NCBI GenBank assembly: GCA_964582225.1
Contig: CAZORA010000005.1
Coordinates: forward strand, 1 to 64,000
From: Dokdonella_A sp964582225
GTDB taxonomy: Bacteria; Pseudomonadota; Gammaproteobacteria; Xanthomonadales; Rhodanobacteraceae
Length of the DNA: 64,000 bases
Reading direction: 5' to 3'
The position numbers and the translations under genes were made by a program. This document shows positions 45,072 to 53,033 of the stretch, piece by piece. The stretch's first letter is position 1, and every line of letters starts with the position of its first letter. The notes below the pieces were generated by a model. That model saw nothing but the letters and a program-made list of their open reading frames with translations, had not been told where the DNA came from and made no database searches.

Positions 45072-45653
45072 TCAGGGTGGAATGAGGATGTCGATGAAGT
45101 CGCGGATGTAGGCCTCGAACTCCTCGTGGTTCATGCGCGGCTGGCCGATTTGCGCCAGCTGCACGAAGCCGACGTAGGCGGACCAGGCGAGGCGCGCCCG
45201 GTTGGCCGCGGTGGTCGCGCTGAAGCCGGCCTGGCGGAAGGCATCGATCACGAAGCCGAGCCGACGCTCGGCGACCCGCTCGATGAAGGGACGGATCAGC
45301 GGCTGGTCCATCGACTTGAGTAGCGCGGCGAACAGAGCGTGCGAGGGGCGGCGGTGGCTGGCCTGGCGCACCAGCTCGCGGACTCGCTCGCGCGGATCGT
45401 CGACCGCCGCGATCGGCCCCAGCACTTCTTCCTCGTCATCCTGCTCCCAGCGCTTGAGCGCCGCTTCGAGCAGCGCCTCGCGGCTCGGAAAATGCCAGTA
45501 GAAGCTGCCCTTGGTGACGCCGAGCCGGCGCGCCAGCGACTCCACCGCGACCGCGCCAAGGCCGCCTTCGGCCAGCGCGACCAGGGCCTCGCGTTCCCAG
45601 TCGGCGGCGCTGAGGCGTGAGCGAGACTCGGCCCTGGGTGCGCTTGCGTTCAT
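45072..45653 (-). CDS. TetR-family transcriptional regulator, probable repressor of the fadE operon
   Basis: A 193-residue TetR-type regulator. The N-terminal HTH is residues ~16-62 (ALVALAEGGLGAVAVESLAR, then RLGVTKGSFYWHFPSREALL), followed by a helical ligand-binding domain (RPFIERVAERRLGFVIDAFR and AWSAYVGFVQLAQIG). The start at 45653 (MNASAPRAESRSRLSAADWE) is chosen; an upstream start would add 12 residues. It is divergent from the hydrolase-fadE operon, whose -10 is covered by a perfect inverted repeat. It probably senses a fatty acyl-CoA or similar compound (inference). Confidence 0.9.
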   Translation of the reverse strand: MNASAPRAESRSRLSAADWEREALVALAEGGLGAVAVESLARRLGVTKGSFYWHFPSREALLEAALKRWEQDDEEEVLGPIAAVDDPRERVRELVRQASHRRPSHALFAALLKSMDQPLIRPFIERVAERRLGFVIDAFRQAGFSATTAANRARLAWSAYVGFVQLAQIGQPRMNHEEFEAYIRDFIDILIPP

Positions 45654-45720
45654 CTTTTGAGTGTGACGCAAGAGGCCTGCGCCTGTCATGTGCGTTGAGG
45701 TTGCCGGCGTGCCACAGACG

Positions 45721-45760
45721 TTGATTTCGCGGCGCTTTCAATCCATACTGCCGCGTATGG
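45721..45760 (+). promoter_or_regulatory. Promoter of the hydrolase-fadE operon with candidate TetR operator
   Basis: TTGATT (45721-45726) and CATACT (45744-45749) with 17-base spacing. A perfect inverted repeat CCATAC-TGCCGC-GTATGG (45743-45748 and 45755-45760) covers the -10 and the first ATG (45757), an ideal repressor site. Transcription from here would begin at about 45756, one base before that ATG. Confidence 0.7.
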
Positions 45761-46635
45761 TAGCGATGACCGACACGAATCGCGCGGCCCCGCGCGAGCG
45801 TCTGCGGCGTCCGGACGACATCGAGCTTGCGCTGCGCCACTGGCCGGCCGCGGGCCGCGCGGTCGTCCTCGCACACGGCTTCGGCCAGACCAGTGGCGCC
45901 TGGACGCGCAGCGCGGAAACCCTGTCGCAGGCCGGCTTCGACTGCTGGAGCTTCGATGCTCGCGGGCACGGCGAGAGCAGCTGGCGTGACGCGGCGCCGT
46001 ATCGCTTCGGGGCGATGGCGGACGACCTGGCCGCGGTCGCGAGACACGCCGGCACGCGGCCCGTCTTGGTCGGCGCCTCGATGGGCGGCTTGCTCGGGCT
46101 GACGGCGCAGCAGCGTTCGGGCGCGCCGTTTGGCGCCATGGTCCTGGTCGACATCACGCCGCGCTGGGAAACCCGCGGCGTCGAGCGCGTGCTCGATTTC
46201 ATGCGTGCGCACTCCGGCGGCTTCGCCTCGATGGCCGAAGCGCGCGCCGCGGTGGCGGAATATCTGCCGCAGCGCAGCGCACGCTCCGGCTCGGGACGCC
46301 TGGGCGAACTGCTGGTCGAGCGCGGCGACGGGCGCCTGCACTGGCATTGGGATCCGCGCCTGATCGATGACCTGATCCCGGGCGCCGACGCCTGGCAGCC
46401 GCAGTTCGCCGAAGCGCTGCGCCACATGCGCGTGCCGCTGCTGCTGGTCAGCGGCGGCGCCAGCGACGTGGTTTCGCAGTCCACCATCGCCGAATTCATG
46501 GCGCTTGCGCCGCGCGCCCGGCGGGTTGTCGTGCCGCACGCCGGCCACACCGTCGCGGGAGACGACAATTACGCCTTCACCCGCAGCGTTCTCGAGTTCC
46601 TGCAGTCACCTGAGGTCAAGGAGTCATCATCATGA
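45757..46635 (+). CDS. Alpha/beta hydrolase
   Basis: A 292-residue alpha/beta hydrolase. The oxyanion region AVVLAHGFGQTSGAWTRSAE, the nucleophile elbow GASMGG, and the late catalytic His in VVPHAGHTVAGDDNYAF are present. Substrate unknown; an acyl-thioester or ester is plausible because the next gene is fadE, whose ATG overlaps its stop (ATGA). The ATG at 45757 falls within a candidate operator and just after the predicted transcription start. Thus either the mRNA is leaderless or the ATG at 45766 is used; there is no visible Shine-Dalgarno. Confidence 0.88.
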   Translation: MVAMTDTNRAAPRERLRRPDDIELALRHWPAAGRAVVLAHGFGQTSGAWTRSAETLSQAGFDCWSFDARGHGESSWRDAAPYRFGAMADDLAAVARHAGTRPVLVGASMGGLLGLTAQQRSGAPFGAMVLVDITPRWETRGVERVLDFMRAHSGGFASMAEARAAVAEYLPQRSARSGSGRLGELLVERGDGRLHWHWDPRLIDDLIPGADAWQPQFAEALRHMRVPLLLVSGGASDVVSQSTIAEFMALAPRARRVVVPHAGHTVAGDDNYAFTRSVLEFLQSPEVKESSS

Positions 46636-49112
46636 TCGCTTGGGTTCCCTTCTTCGCCGGGCTCGTCGCTTCGCTCGCCGCTGCCTGGTTCCGCTGGAAG
46701 CTGCCGGTCTGGAGCCTCGCCACCGCCGCCGCCATCCTCGGACTTGGCCTCTGGGCCGGCTCGTCCTGGTTCGCCATCGGCCTACCGCTGCTGCTGCTCG
46801 CGGTGTTCGCGCTGCCGCTCAATTTCGACGAGTTTCGCCGCGAGAAGATCACCGCGCCGCTGCTCGCCGCCTTCGAGAAGGCGCTGCCGAAGCTCTCGGA
46901 GACCGAACAGGTCGCGCTCGACGCCGGCACGGTCGGCTTCGAGGGCGAGCTGTTCAGCGGCAAGCCCGACTGGAGCAGGCTGCTCGAACTGCCCAAGCCC
47001 GCGCTTTCCGCCGAGGAGCAGGCCTTTCTCGACGGTCCGGTGGAAGAGCTCTGCGCCATGGTCGACGACTGGCAGATCAGCCACGAGCTGGCCGACCTGC
47101 CGCCGGAGATGTGGCAGTTCCTGAAGGAACAGAAGTTCTTCGGCATGATCATCCCGAAGGAGTACGGCGGCCTCGGCTTCTCGGCGCTGGCGCACTCGGC
47201 GGTGCTGCAGAAGATGGCCGGCCTGTCGGCGACGCTGTGCTCGACGGTGGCGGTACCGAACTCGCTCGGGCCGGGCGAGCTGCTGGTCCACTACGGCACC
47301 GATGAGCAGAAAAACTACTACCTGCCGCGCCTCGCCGACGGCCGCGAGGTGCCCTGCTTCGCGCTGACCGGCCCCTACGCCGGCTCCGACGCCACTTCGT
47401 TGCCCGACTACGGCATCGTCTGCAAGGGCGAGTGGGAGGGCGCCAACGTGCTCGGCGTGCGCCTCACCTTCGACAAGCGCTACATCACCCTGGCGCCGGT
47501 GGCGACCATCGTCGGCCTCGCCTTCCGCATGTTCGACCCCGAGCGCCTGCTGGGCGACCGCGAAGACCTCGGCATCACTCTCGCGCTGATGCCGCGGGAA
47601 ACGCCCGGCCTCGAGATCGGCCGCCGCCATTTCCCGCTCAACACCCCGTTCCAGAACGGCCCGGTGCGGGGCAAGGACGTCTTCATCCCGCTCGCGCAGC
47701 TGATCGGCGGCCCGGACATGGCCGGGCAGGGCTGGCGCATGCTGGTCGAGTGCCTGTCGGTCGGCCGCGCCATTTCGCTGCCCTCCAACACCACCGGCGG
47801 CGCGCGCATGGCGGTCGCCGCGAGCGGCGCCTACGCCCGCATCCGCAAGCAGTTTGGCCTCGCCATCGGCCGCTTCGAGGGCGTCGAGGAGGCGCTGGCG
47901 CGGATCGGCGGTCACACCTATCAGATCAGCGCGCTGGCGCTGGAGACCGCAGCCGCGGTCGATCGCGGCGAAAAGCCCGCGGTGCCTTCGGCGATCGCCA
48001 AGTACCACGCCACCGAGCGCGCCCGCGAAGTGGCGAAGGACGCCATGGACGTGCACGGCGGCAAGGGCATCATCCTCGGCCCCGCCAACTACCTGGGCCG
48101 CGGCTGGCAGAGCGCGCCGATCGCGATTACCGTGGAAGGCGCCAACATCATGACGCGCAGCCTGATGATCTTCGGCCAGGGCGCGATCCGCTGCCATCCC
48201 TGGGTGCTGAAGGAGATGGAGTCGCTCAAGCTCGAGGACCGCGACCAGCGCCTGCGGGCCTTTGACGCCGCGCTCTTCAGCCACATCGGTTTCGCCATCT
48301 CGAATGCGGTGCGCAGTCTCGTGCTCGGCCTCAGCTTCGCCAAGATCGGCGCCGTCCCCGGAGACGTCTATACCCGGCGCTACTTCCGCAAGCTGAACCG
48401 CTACGCCGCGGCGCTCGCGCTGGTGGCGGATACCTCGATGCTGGTGCTCGGCGGCCGGCTCAAGTTCAAGGAAAAGATCTCGGGGCGGCTTGGCGATGTG
48501 CTGTCGAACCTGTACATCGCAAGCGCCATGCTGAAGCGCTTCAAGGATCAGGGCTATCCGCTCGCCGACCGGCCATTCCTCGCCTGGGGCTTCCACGATT
48601 CGGTGTACCGCATGCAGGAGGCGCTCGACGGCGTGCTGCGCAACTTCCCCATGCGCCCGGTCGCCTGGGGCCTGCGCTTGCTGGTGTTTCCGCTGGGCCG
48701 CAGCGAGCTGCCGCCTTCGGATCGTCTCGGCCGCCGCGTGGCCCAGCTCCTGACCCAGCCCAACGAGGCGCGCGAGCGCCTGATCGGCGAGATCTACCGC
48801 ACCCCCTCGGCGAACAATCCGGTGGGCCGGATGAACCAGCTGCTGCCCGAGGTGATCGCCGCCGAGGCCGTCGAGCGCAAGTTCCTGAAGGCGGCCAAGG
48901 CCGGTGAGCTCGCCGGCTACGACTACGACGCCCAGCTGGCCGACGCGGAAGCCAGGGGCGTGCTGAGCGCCGACGAGCGCGCCCAGCTGGCCCACGTGCG
49001 CGAGGCGAGCTTCGAGTTCATCTCGGTGGACGACTTCGAGGGCGAGGAGCTGATGGCCGCCAAGCCACGTGCCGAGCGCAAGGCCCGCTCGCGCAAGCTG
49101 CCCAGGGACTGA
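46632..49112 (+). CDS. fadE: Acyl-CoA dehydrogenase FadE
   Basis: First enzyme of fatty-acid beta-oxidation, FAD-dependent, oxidising acyl-CoA to trans-2-enoyl-CoA and passing electrons to ETF. The 826-residue length matches the long FadE type of gammaproteobacteria. Two N-terminal hydrophobic segments (residues ~3-20 and ~27-60) suggest membrane association. The acyl-CoA dehydrogenase core includes FFGMIIPKEYGGLGFSALAH, CFALTGPYAGSDATS and MDVHGGKGIILGPANYLGRG. A C-terminal extension of ~250 residues is typical for FadE. Translationally coupled to the hydrolase; likely under TetR control. Confidence 0.96.
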   Translation: MIAWVPFFAGLVASLAAAWFRWKLPVWSLATAAAILGLGLWAGSSWFAIGLPLLLLAVFALPLNFDEFRREKITAPLLAAFEKALPKLSETEQVALDAGTVGFEGELFSGKPDWSRLLELPKPALSAEEQAFLDGPVEELCAMVDDWQISHELADLPPEMWQFLKEQKFFGMIIPKEYGGLGFSALAHSAVLQKMAGLSATLCSTVAVPNSLGPGELLVHYGTDEQKNYYLPRLADGREVPCFALTGPYAGSDATSLPDYGIVCKGEWEGANVLGVRLTFDKRYITLAPVATIVGLAFRMFDPERLLGDREDLGITLALMPRETPGLEIGRRHFPLNTPFQNGPVRGKDVFIPLAQLIGGPDMAGQGWRMLVECLSVGRAISLPSNTTGGARMAVAASGAYARIRKQFGLAIGRFEGVEEALARIGGHTYQISALALETAAAVDRGEKPAVPSAIAKYHATERAREVAKDAMDVHGGKGIILGPANYLGRGWQSAPIAITVEGANIMTRSLMIFGQGAIRCHPWVLKEMESLKLEDRDQRLRAFDAALFSHIGFAISNAVRSLVLGLSFAKIGAVPGDVYTRRYFRKLNRYAAALALVADTSMLVLGGRLKFKEKISGRLGDVLSNLYIASAMLKRFKDQGYPLADRPFLAWGFHDSVYRMQEALDGVLRNFPMRPVAWGLRLLVFPLGRSELPPSDRLGRRVAQLLTQPNEARERLIGEIYRTPSANNPVGRMNQLLPEVIAAEAVERKFLKAAKAGELAGYDYDAQLADAEARGVLSADERAQLAHVREASFEFISVDDFEGEELMAAKPRAERKARSRKLPRD

Positions 49113-49219
49113 AGCAGCCGCCTGATGTGCGGCGAGCCGGATCGCGCGGCGTCCGCCGCCGCGTCGTCGCTCGCCGCGCGACGCTATGCTGGCGAGATTC
49201 CGATCCCGGAACCTGCGGC

Positions 49220-49708
49220 ATGCCCTACACCCCGATTCTCGCCACGCTCGGCTACGTGCTCTCTCCCGAGCGCGATCGGGTGCTGATGATCCACCGCGAC
49301 GCGCGCGCCGACGATCCACATTTCGGCAAGTACAACGGACTCGGCGGCAAGCTGGAGTCGGACGAGGACGTCGCCGCCTGCATGCGCCGCGAGATTCGCG
49401 AGGAAGCTGGCATCGAGTGCGCCGCCCTGAGCCTGCGCGGCACCGTGAGCTGGCCGGGTTTCGGCAAGGGCGGCGAGGACTGGTTCGGCTTCATTTTCCT
49501 GGTCACGGCCTTTGTCGGCAGCCCGCGCCGCCACAGCGCCGAAGGTACGCTCGACTGGATCGAGCTCGCGCGGCTGGCCGAACTGCCGATGTGGGAGGGC
49601 GATCGTCACTTCCTGCCGCTGGTCTTCGATCGCGATCCGCGACCTTTCCACGGCGTGCTGCCCTACCGCGACGGGTGCCCGCTGCGCTGGACGGTATCGC
49701 GACCGTAG
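49220..49708 (+). CDS. Nudix hydrolase (MutT-like)
   Basis: A 162-residue Nudix protein that hydrolyses nucleoside-diphosphate derivatives. The Nudix box is GKLESDEDVAACMRREIREE followed by AGIE, with all catalytic acids in place. The start MPYTPILATLGYVLSPERDR resembles MTH1-like 8-oxo-dGTPases (GYVLSPERDRVLMIHR, KYNGLGGKLE), suggesting oxidised-nucleotide sanitation, but substrate is unproven. Convergent with etfA, 66 bases away. Confidence 0.92.
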   Translation: MPYTPILATLGYVLSPERDRVLMIHRDARADDPHFGKYNGLGGKLESDEDVAACMRREIREEAGIECAALSLRGTVSWPGFGKGGEDWFGFIFLVTAFVGSPRRHSAEGTLDWIELARLAELPMWEGDRHFLPLVFDRDPRPFHGVLPYRDGCPLRWTVSRP

Positions 49709-49774
49709 CCTGTCCACGCCGCGCGGGTTCGTCCGCGCCGCAAGGCCCGGCGCGCGGCCGCGCGGGGCTCGCGA

Positions 49775-50725
49775 TCAGAGCGCCGCGGTCAGCTCGGGGA
49801 CGATCTCGAACAAGTTGCCCACCAGGCCGATGTCGGCCACTTCAAAGATCGGCGCTTCCGGATCCTTGTTGATCGCGACGATGGTGCCGGCGTCCTTGAT
49901 TCCGGTCAGATGCTGGATGGCGCCGGAGATGCCGATCGCGATGTACAGCTCGGGGGCGATGATCTTTCCGGTCTGGCCGACCTGCAGGTCGCTCGGCACG
50001 TAGCCTGCGTCGACCGCCGCGCGCGAGGCGCCGACCGCGGCGCCGAGCTTGTCGGCCAGCGCGTAGATGATTGCGAAGTGGTCCGCCGAACCCAGCGCGC
50101 GCCCGCCGGAGACGACCTTCGCCGCCGACTGCAGGTCGGGACGGTCACTCCTGCCCTGGGTGAGCTCGACGAAGCGAGTGTGATTTGGCAGGCTGACGTC
50201 GAGCGTCAGCGCCTCGATCACCGCGGTGCCGCTGCTCATGCTCGCCGCCGGCCACGAGGCCGTGCGCACGGTGCCGACCAGGAGCCGATCGGCCGGCGCT
50301 TCGACGGTGACGATCGCGTTGCCGGCGTAGATCGGCCGGGTGAAGCGATAGGGACCGTCGACGGCGGAGATGTCCGAGACCTGGGCTACGCCGAGCAGGG
50401 CGGCGGCGCGTGGCAGGACATCCTTGCCGAACGTGGTGGAGGGCGCCAGCAGATGGCTGTAGCTGCCGCTCTGAACCGTGGCGACGATCTGCGGTGCCAG
50501 GACCGCGGCCAGCGCGTGGGCGTTTTCCGCACGCTCGATCGTGAGCACCTTGCTGACGCCCTCGATCTTTACCGCTTCAGCGGCGATCGGCGCGGTTTCG
50601 GAGGCGAGAACCAGCAGGTCGATGCCGGCGCCACCCATTCGTGCGGCGGCGCTGACGCAGCGCGCCGTGCTCGCGTTGAGTTTGCCGCCGAGGTGCTCGG
50701 CGACGATCAGAATCCGCTTGCTCAT
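49775..50725 (-). CDS. etfA: Electron transfer flavoprotein alpha subunit
   Basis: Alpha subunit of ETF, which carries electrons from acyl-CoA dehydrogenases (such as FadE nearby) and similar enzymes to the quinone pool through ETF-QO. The 316-residue product has the C-terminal FAD domain with VVSGGRALGSADHFAIIYAL, GAAVGASRAAVDAGYVPSDL and QVGQTGKIIAPELYIAIGIS, then GAIQHLTGIKDAGTIVAINK, a family signature. Its ATG overlaps the etfB stop by one base (TGATG). Confidence 0.97.
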   Translation of the reverse strand: MSKRILIVAEHLGGKLNASTARCVSAAARMGGAGIDLLVLASETAPIAAEAVKIEGVSKVLTIERAENAHALAAVLAPQIVATVQSGSYSHLLAPSTTFGKDVLPRAAALLGVAQVSDISAVDGPYRFTRPIYAGNAIVTVEAPADRLLVGTVRTASWPAASMSSGTAVIEALTLDVSLPNHTRFVELTQGRSDRPDLQSAAKVVSGGRALGSADHFAIIYALADKLGAAVGASRAAVDAGYVPSDLQVGQTGKIIAPELYIAIGISGAIQHLTGIKDAGTIVAINKDPEAPIFEVADIGLVGNLFEIVPELTAAL

Positions 50726-51471
50726 CAGATCAGCCCCTTGGTCTTGAGCGCCGAGACCAGTTCGGCAACGTCCTTCACCATCACGCCCTTGCTGCGTTTG
50801 GGTGGCGGTGCAAAGTGCGTCGACTGGAGGTGATCACCGGATTCAACGCCGAGTTCACCGAGCTGCAGGGTCTCGATCGACTTCGACTTGGCCTTCATGA
50901 TGTCGGGCAACTTGATGAAGCGCGGTTCGTTCAGGCGCAGGTCGGTGGTGATCACCGCCGGCAGCTCGAATTCGATGGTTTCGAGGCCAGCGTCGACTTC
51001 ACGGGTGACCCGCGCCATGGAGCCATCCACTTCGAGCTTCGAAGCGAAAGTCGCCTGCGGCCGATCCCACAGCGCCGCCAACATCTGGCCGGTCTGGTTG
51101 CAGTCGTCGTCGATCGCCTGCTTGCCGAGCAGCACGAGGTCTGGCTGCTCGCGTTCGATCAGCTTGAGCAGCGCGCGCGCTGCGGTCAGCGGCTGTACGG
51201 TTTGGTCACTCACCACGTGAATCGCACGGTTGGCGCCCATGGCCAGGCCGTTGCGGATGTGCGGCTGCGCGTCGGCCGGGGCGATGGTGGCGATCACCAC
51301 TTCGCTGGCCGCGCCCTTGTCGCGCAGGCGCAAGGCTTCTTCCAGCGCGATGTCGTCAAAGGGATTGGCCGACAGCTTGACGCCGTCGGTGACCACGCCG
51401 GAGCCGTCCGGTTTGACCTGGATGCGCACGTTGAAATCAACCACGCGCTTGTAGCCGACCAGGATCTTCAT
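50725..51471 (-). CDS. etfB: Electron transfer flavoprotein beta subunit
   Basis: Beta subunit of ETF, 248 residues, which binds AMP. It begins MKILVGYKRVVDFNVRIQVK and carries NPFDDIALEEALRLRDKGAA, DLVLLGKQAIDDDCNQTGQM and the recognition loop region ITTDLRLNEPRFIKLPDIMK with AKSKSIE. Length and motifs are standard. First gene of etfBA; upstream is a 204-base region with a palindrome at 51588-51608. Confidence 0.97.
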   Translation of the reverse strand: MKILVGYKRVVDFNVRIQVKPDGSGVVTDGVKLSANPFDDIALEEALRLRDKGAASEVVIATIAPADAQPHIRNGLAMGANRAIHVVSDQTVQPLTAARALLKLIEREQPDLVLLGKQAIDDDCNQTGQMLAALWDRPQATFASKLEVDGSMARVTREVDAGLETIEFELPAVITTDLRLNEPRFIKLPDIMKAKSKSIETLQLGELGVESGDHLQSTHFAPPPKRSKGVMVKDVAELVSALKTKGLI

Positions 51472-51587
51472 CGGGTGCTGTTCCTCACTGCGGAAGGCGC
51501 GCGGAGTCGTTCGTCGGCGCGCGAATCCTCGATTTTAGCGGAAACGCCGACGGCTCGCCGGCGACGCGGTGTGTGCCGTACTCGGGT

Positions 51588-51608
51588 TTTCCACAGCCGC
51601 TGTGGAAA
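51588..51608. repeat. Perfect palindrome with DnaA-box-like sequences
   Basis: TTTCCACAG-CCG-CTGTGGAAA, 9-bp arms with a 3-base loop. With the flanking T it contains TTTTCCACA (one mismatch to the DnaA box TTATCCACA); the right arm is a second, weaker match and TGTGCACAA follows 5 bases later. It lies in the 204 bases upstream of etfB (minus strand) and downstream of the ATP-grasp gene. Operator, DnaA-type site or structural element; undecided. Confidence 0.6.
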
Positions 51609-51675
51609 CCGCTGTGCACAACCGCGGGATGGATCGGCGTGCGCGGCGGCGGCATGCGGGTCGCGTTCGGAATGC

Positions 51676-52587
51676 TCATTTTCTGACCAGCTGCCCGCTG
51701 GCCCAAGCCAGCATGGCGTTGGCGAAGCGTTCGGCCGAGCCTTCGCCACAGGCAAAAAACAGCGAGGGTTCGGTGAGCTCCAGTTCGAGAAGGCGCGGGC
51801 TGCCGTCGGCTGCGCGGATCAGGTCGACGCGGGCGTAAAGGAGCGGTTCGGGGAAGGGCAACGCGGCCAGCGCAGCCTGTCCCAGGCGGAGCTCGTCGGC
51901 CGCGGGCTCGCGTGGGCTGATTTGTTCCGGCGCGAACAGCGCCGCTGTCGGTTCCTCGCCGCGGCGCAGCAGCGGACCCTTGCGCGCGGCGTGGCTGAAG
52001 CGGCCCGCGACGTACACCAGCGCGGTCTCGCCGGCGGTGTCGACTTGCGCCAGATACGGCTGCAGCAGCGCGCTCCGCCAGGCAGCGAGCAGGCGCGCGA
52101 GCTGCGCAACCGCAGCGTCGCGCTCACCGCGCGCGTGGCGCTGTGCATCGCGCGAGCCGGCGCCGACCGCCGGCTTGATCACGAACTCGCCCGCCGCGGC
52201 GCCAGCGCCGGTGAGGAAGGCGTCGATTGCTGCCTGCGCCGACTCGTCTGGCTCGACGAAGCGACTCGGCACGCAGGTGACCCCGGCGCGTGTGAGCTCG
52301 GCGAGATAGTGCTTGTCGGTATTCCACGCCACGACCGCTGGTGGGTTCAGCAGGCAGGTGCTCGCGGCGGCGCGTTGGATCCAGTCCAGAAACTCCGGCA
52401 AACGTTCGGTGTAATCCCAGGTCGAACGCAGCACCGCCAGCTCGAAGTCCGACCAGTCGACCGCCGGATTGTCCCAGTCGACCACCTGCACCGCAGCTCC
52501 GCGCTCGGCCAAGGCACTCCGTAGTGGCGGCAGGTCCTCGTCGAGCGAACGGGCCGCGCGGGCGCTGACGAGGGCAACTTGCCGCAT
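51676..52587 (-). CDS. ATP-grasp enzyme, DcsG/RimK-like
   Basis: A 303-residue protein of the ATP-grasp fold. Diagnostic are VLRSTWDYTERLPEFLDWIQ near residue 53, a hallmark of a family that includes DcsG of cycloserine biosynthesis; GEFVIKPAVGAGSRDAQRHA, the ATP-binding Lys and loop; and LYARVDLIRAADGSPRLLEL with metal-binding acids, then ELTEPSLFFACGEGSAERFA. It probably ligates a carboxylate to an amine, substrate unknown. Divergent from the large repeat-protein gene. Confidence 0.85.
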   Translation of the reverse strand: MRQVALVSARAARSLDEDLPPLRSALAERGAAVQVVDWDNPAVDWSDFELAVLRSTWDYTERLPEFLDWIQRAAASTCLLNPPAVVAWNTDKHYLAELTRAGVTCVPSRFVEPDESAQAAIDAFLTGAGAAAGEFVIKPAVGAGSRDAQRHARGERDAAVAQLARLLAAWRSALLQPYLAQVDTAGETALVYVAGRFSHAARKGPLLRRGEEPTAALFAPEQISPREPAADELRLGQAALAALPFPEPLLYARVDLIRAADGSPRLLELELTEPSLFFACGEGSAERFANAMLAWASGQLVRK

Positions 52588-53033
52588 GAGAATTTCCGCT
52601 GCCGAAAGCCCGATATCGTGGCGCGATCGCAGCGGCCGCTCAAGCCGCAGCAGTCGTTTCCGGCGCGCGCTCTTGCCGCGACGAGAATGCCGACGTCGAT
52701 CGGCGCACGCACTTGAAGGCGAGCCGACGCTGGGTGCACACTAAGCCGCGCCGGGCGTCTGGTGGCGGCCGCGCAATGCTTTCTTGTGGCGAAAGCTTGG
52801 AAACTTGTGGTCATCGCCGTGACGGCGGAGGCCCAGCGCCTCAAGTCGTTATAGCCAAAGGTACCGGGTTCCCGCGTTTGCGAGAACGACGAGGGGAAGC
52901 GGAGTTCTTCAGGCATCCCTTGAGGATGTGCGACAGGGAATCGACGGATGTGGCGCTGCCGCGATTTGCGCGCGGCGCGGCGGACGGGCTCCGGCGGATG
53001 CCGCGGCCGGATCGGCACGGGAGATCGGCAGCA
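52588..53033. other. Intergenic region before the repeat-protein gene
   Basis: About 446 bases between divergent genes. It contains the palindromic element at 52811-52893. The rest shows no gene I can support; an in-frame extension of the repeat protein (from 52713, through the element) lacks a signal peptide and is not favoured. Confidence 0.5.
52811..52893 (+). repeat. REP-like palindromic element, left copy
   Basis: A core GACGGCGGAGGCCCAGCGCCT (52821-52841) is followed 47 bases later by a hairpin GTTCCCGC-GTTT-GCGAGAAC (52868-52887, one mismatch). The core and hairpin have the composition of the familiar CATTCCCGCG/GGAATCCAGCGCC-type elements of proteobacteria. A related copy lies after the repeat-protein gene. 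Confidence 0.6.

Noticed and set aside
46782..49319. 845-codon minus-strand frame opposite fadE
   Set aside because: Antisense shadow of fadE, with no recognisable protein features.
51588..51624. Chromosomal replication origin
   Set aside because: Only three imperfect DnaA-box-like matches, no AT-rich unwinding region, and no dnaA, dnaN or gidA nearby.
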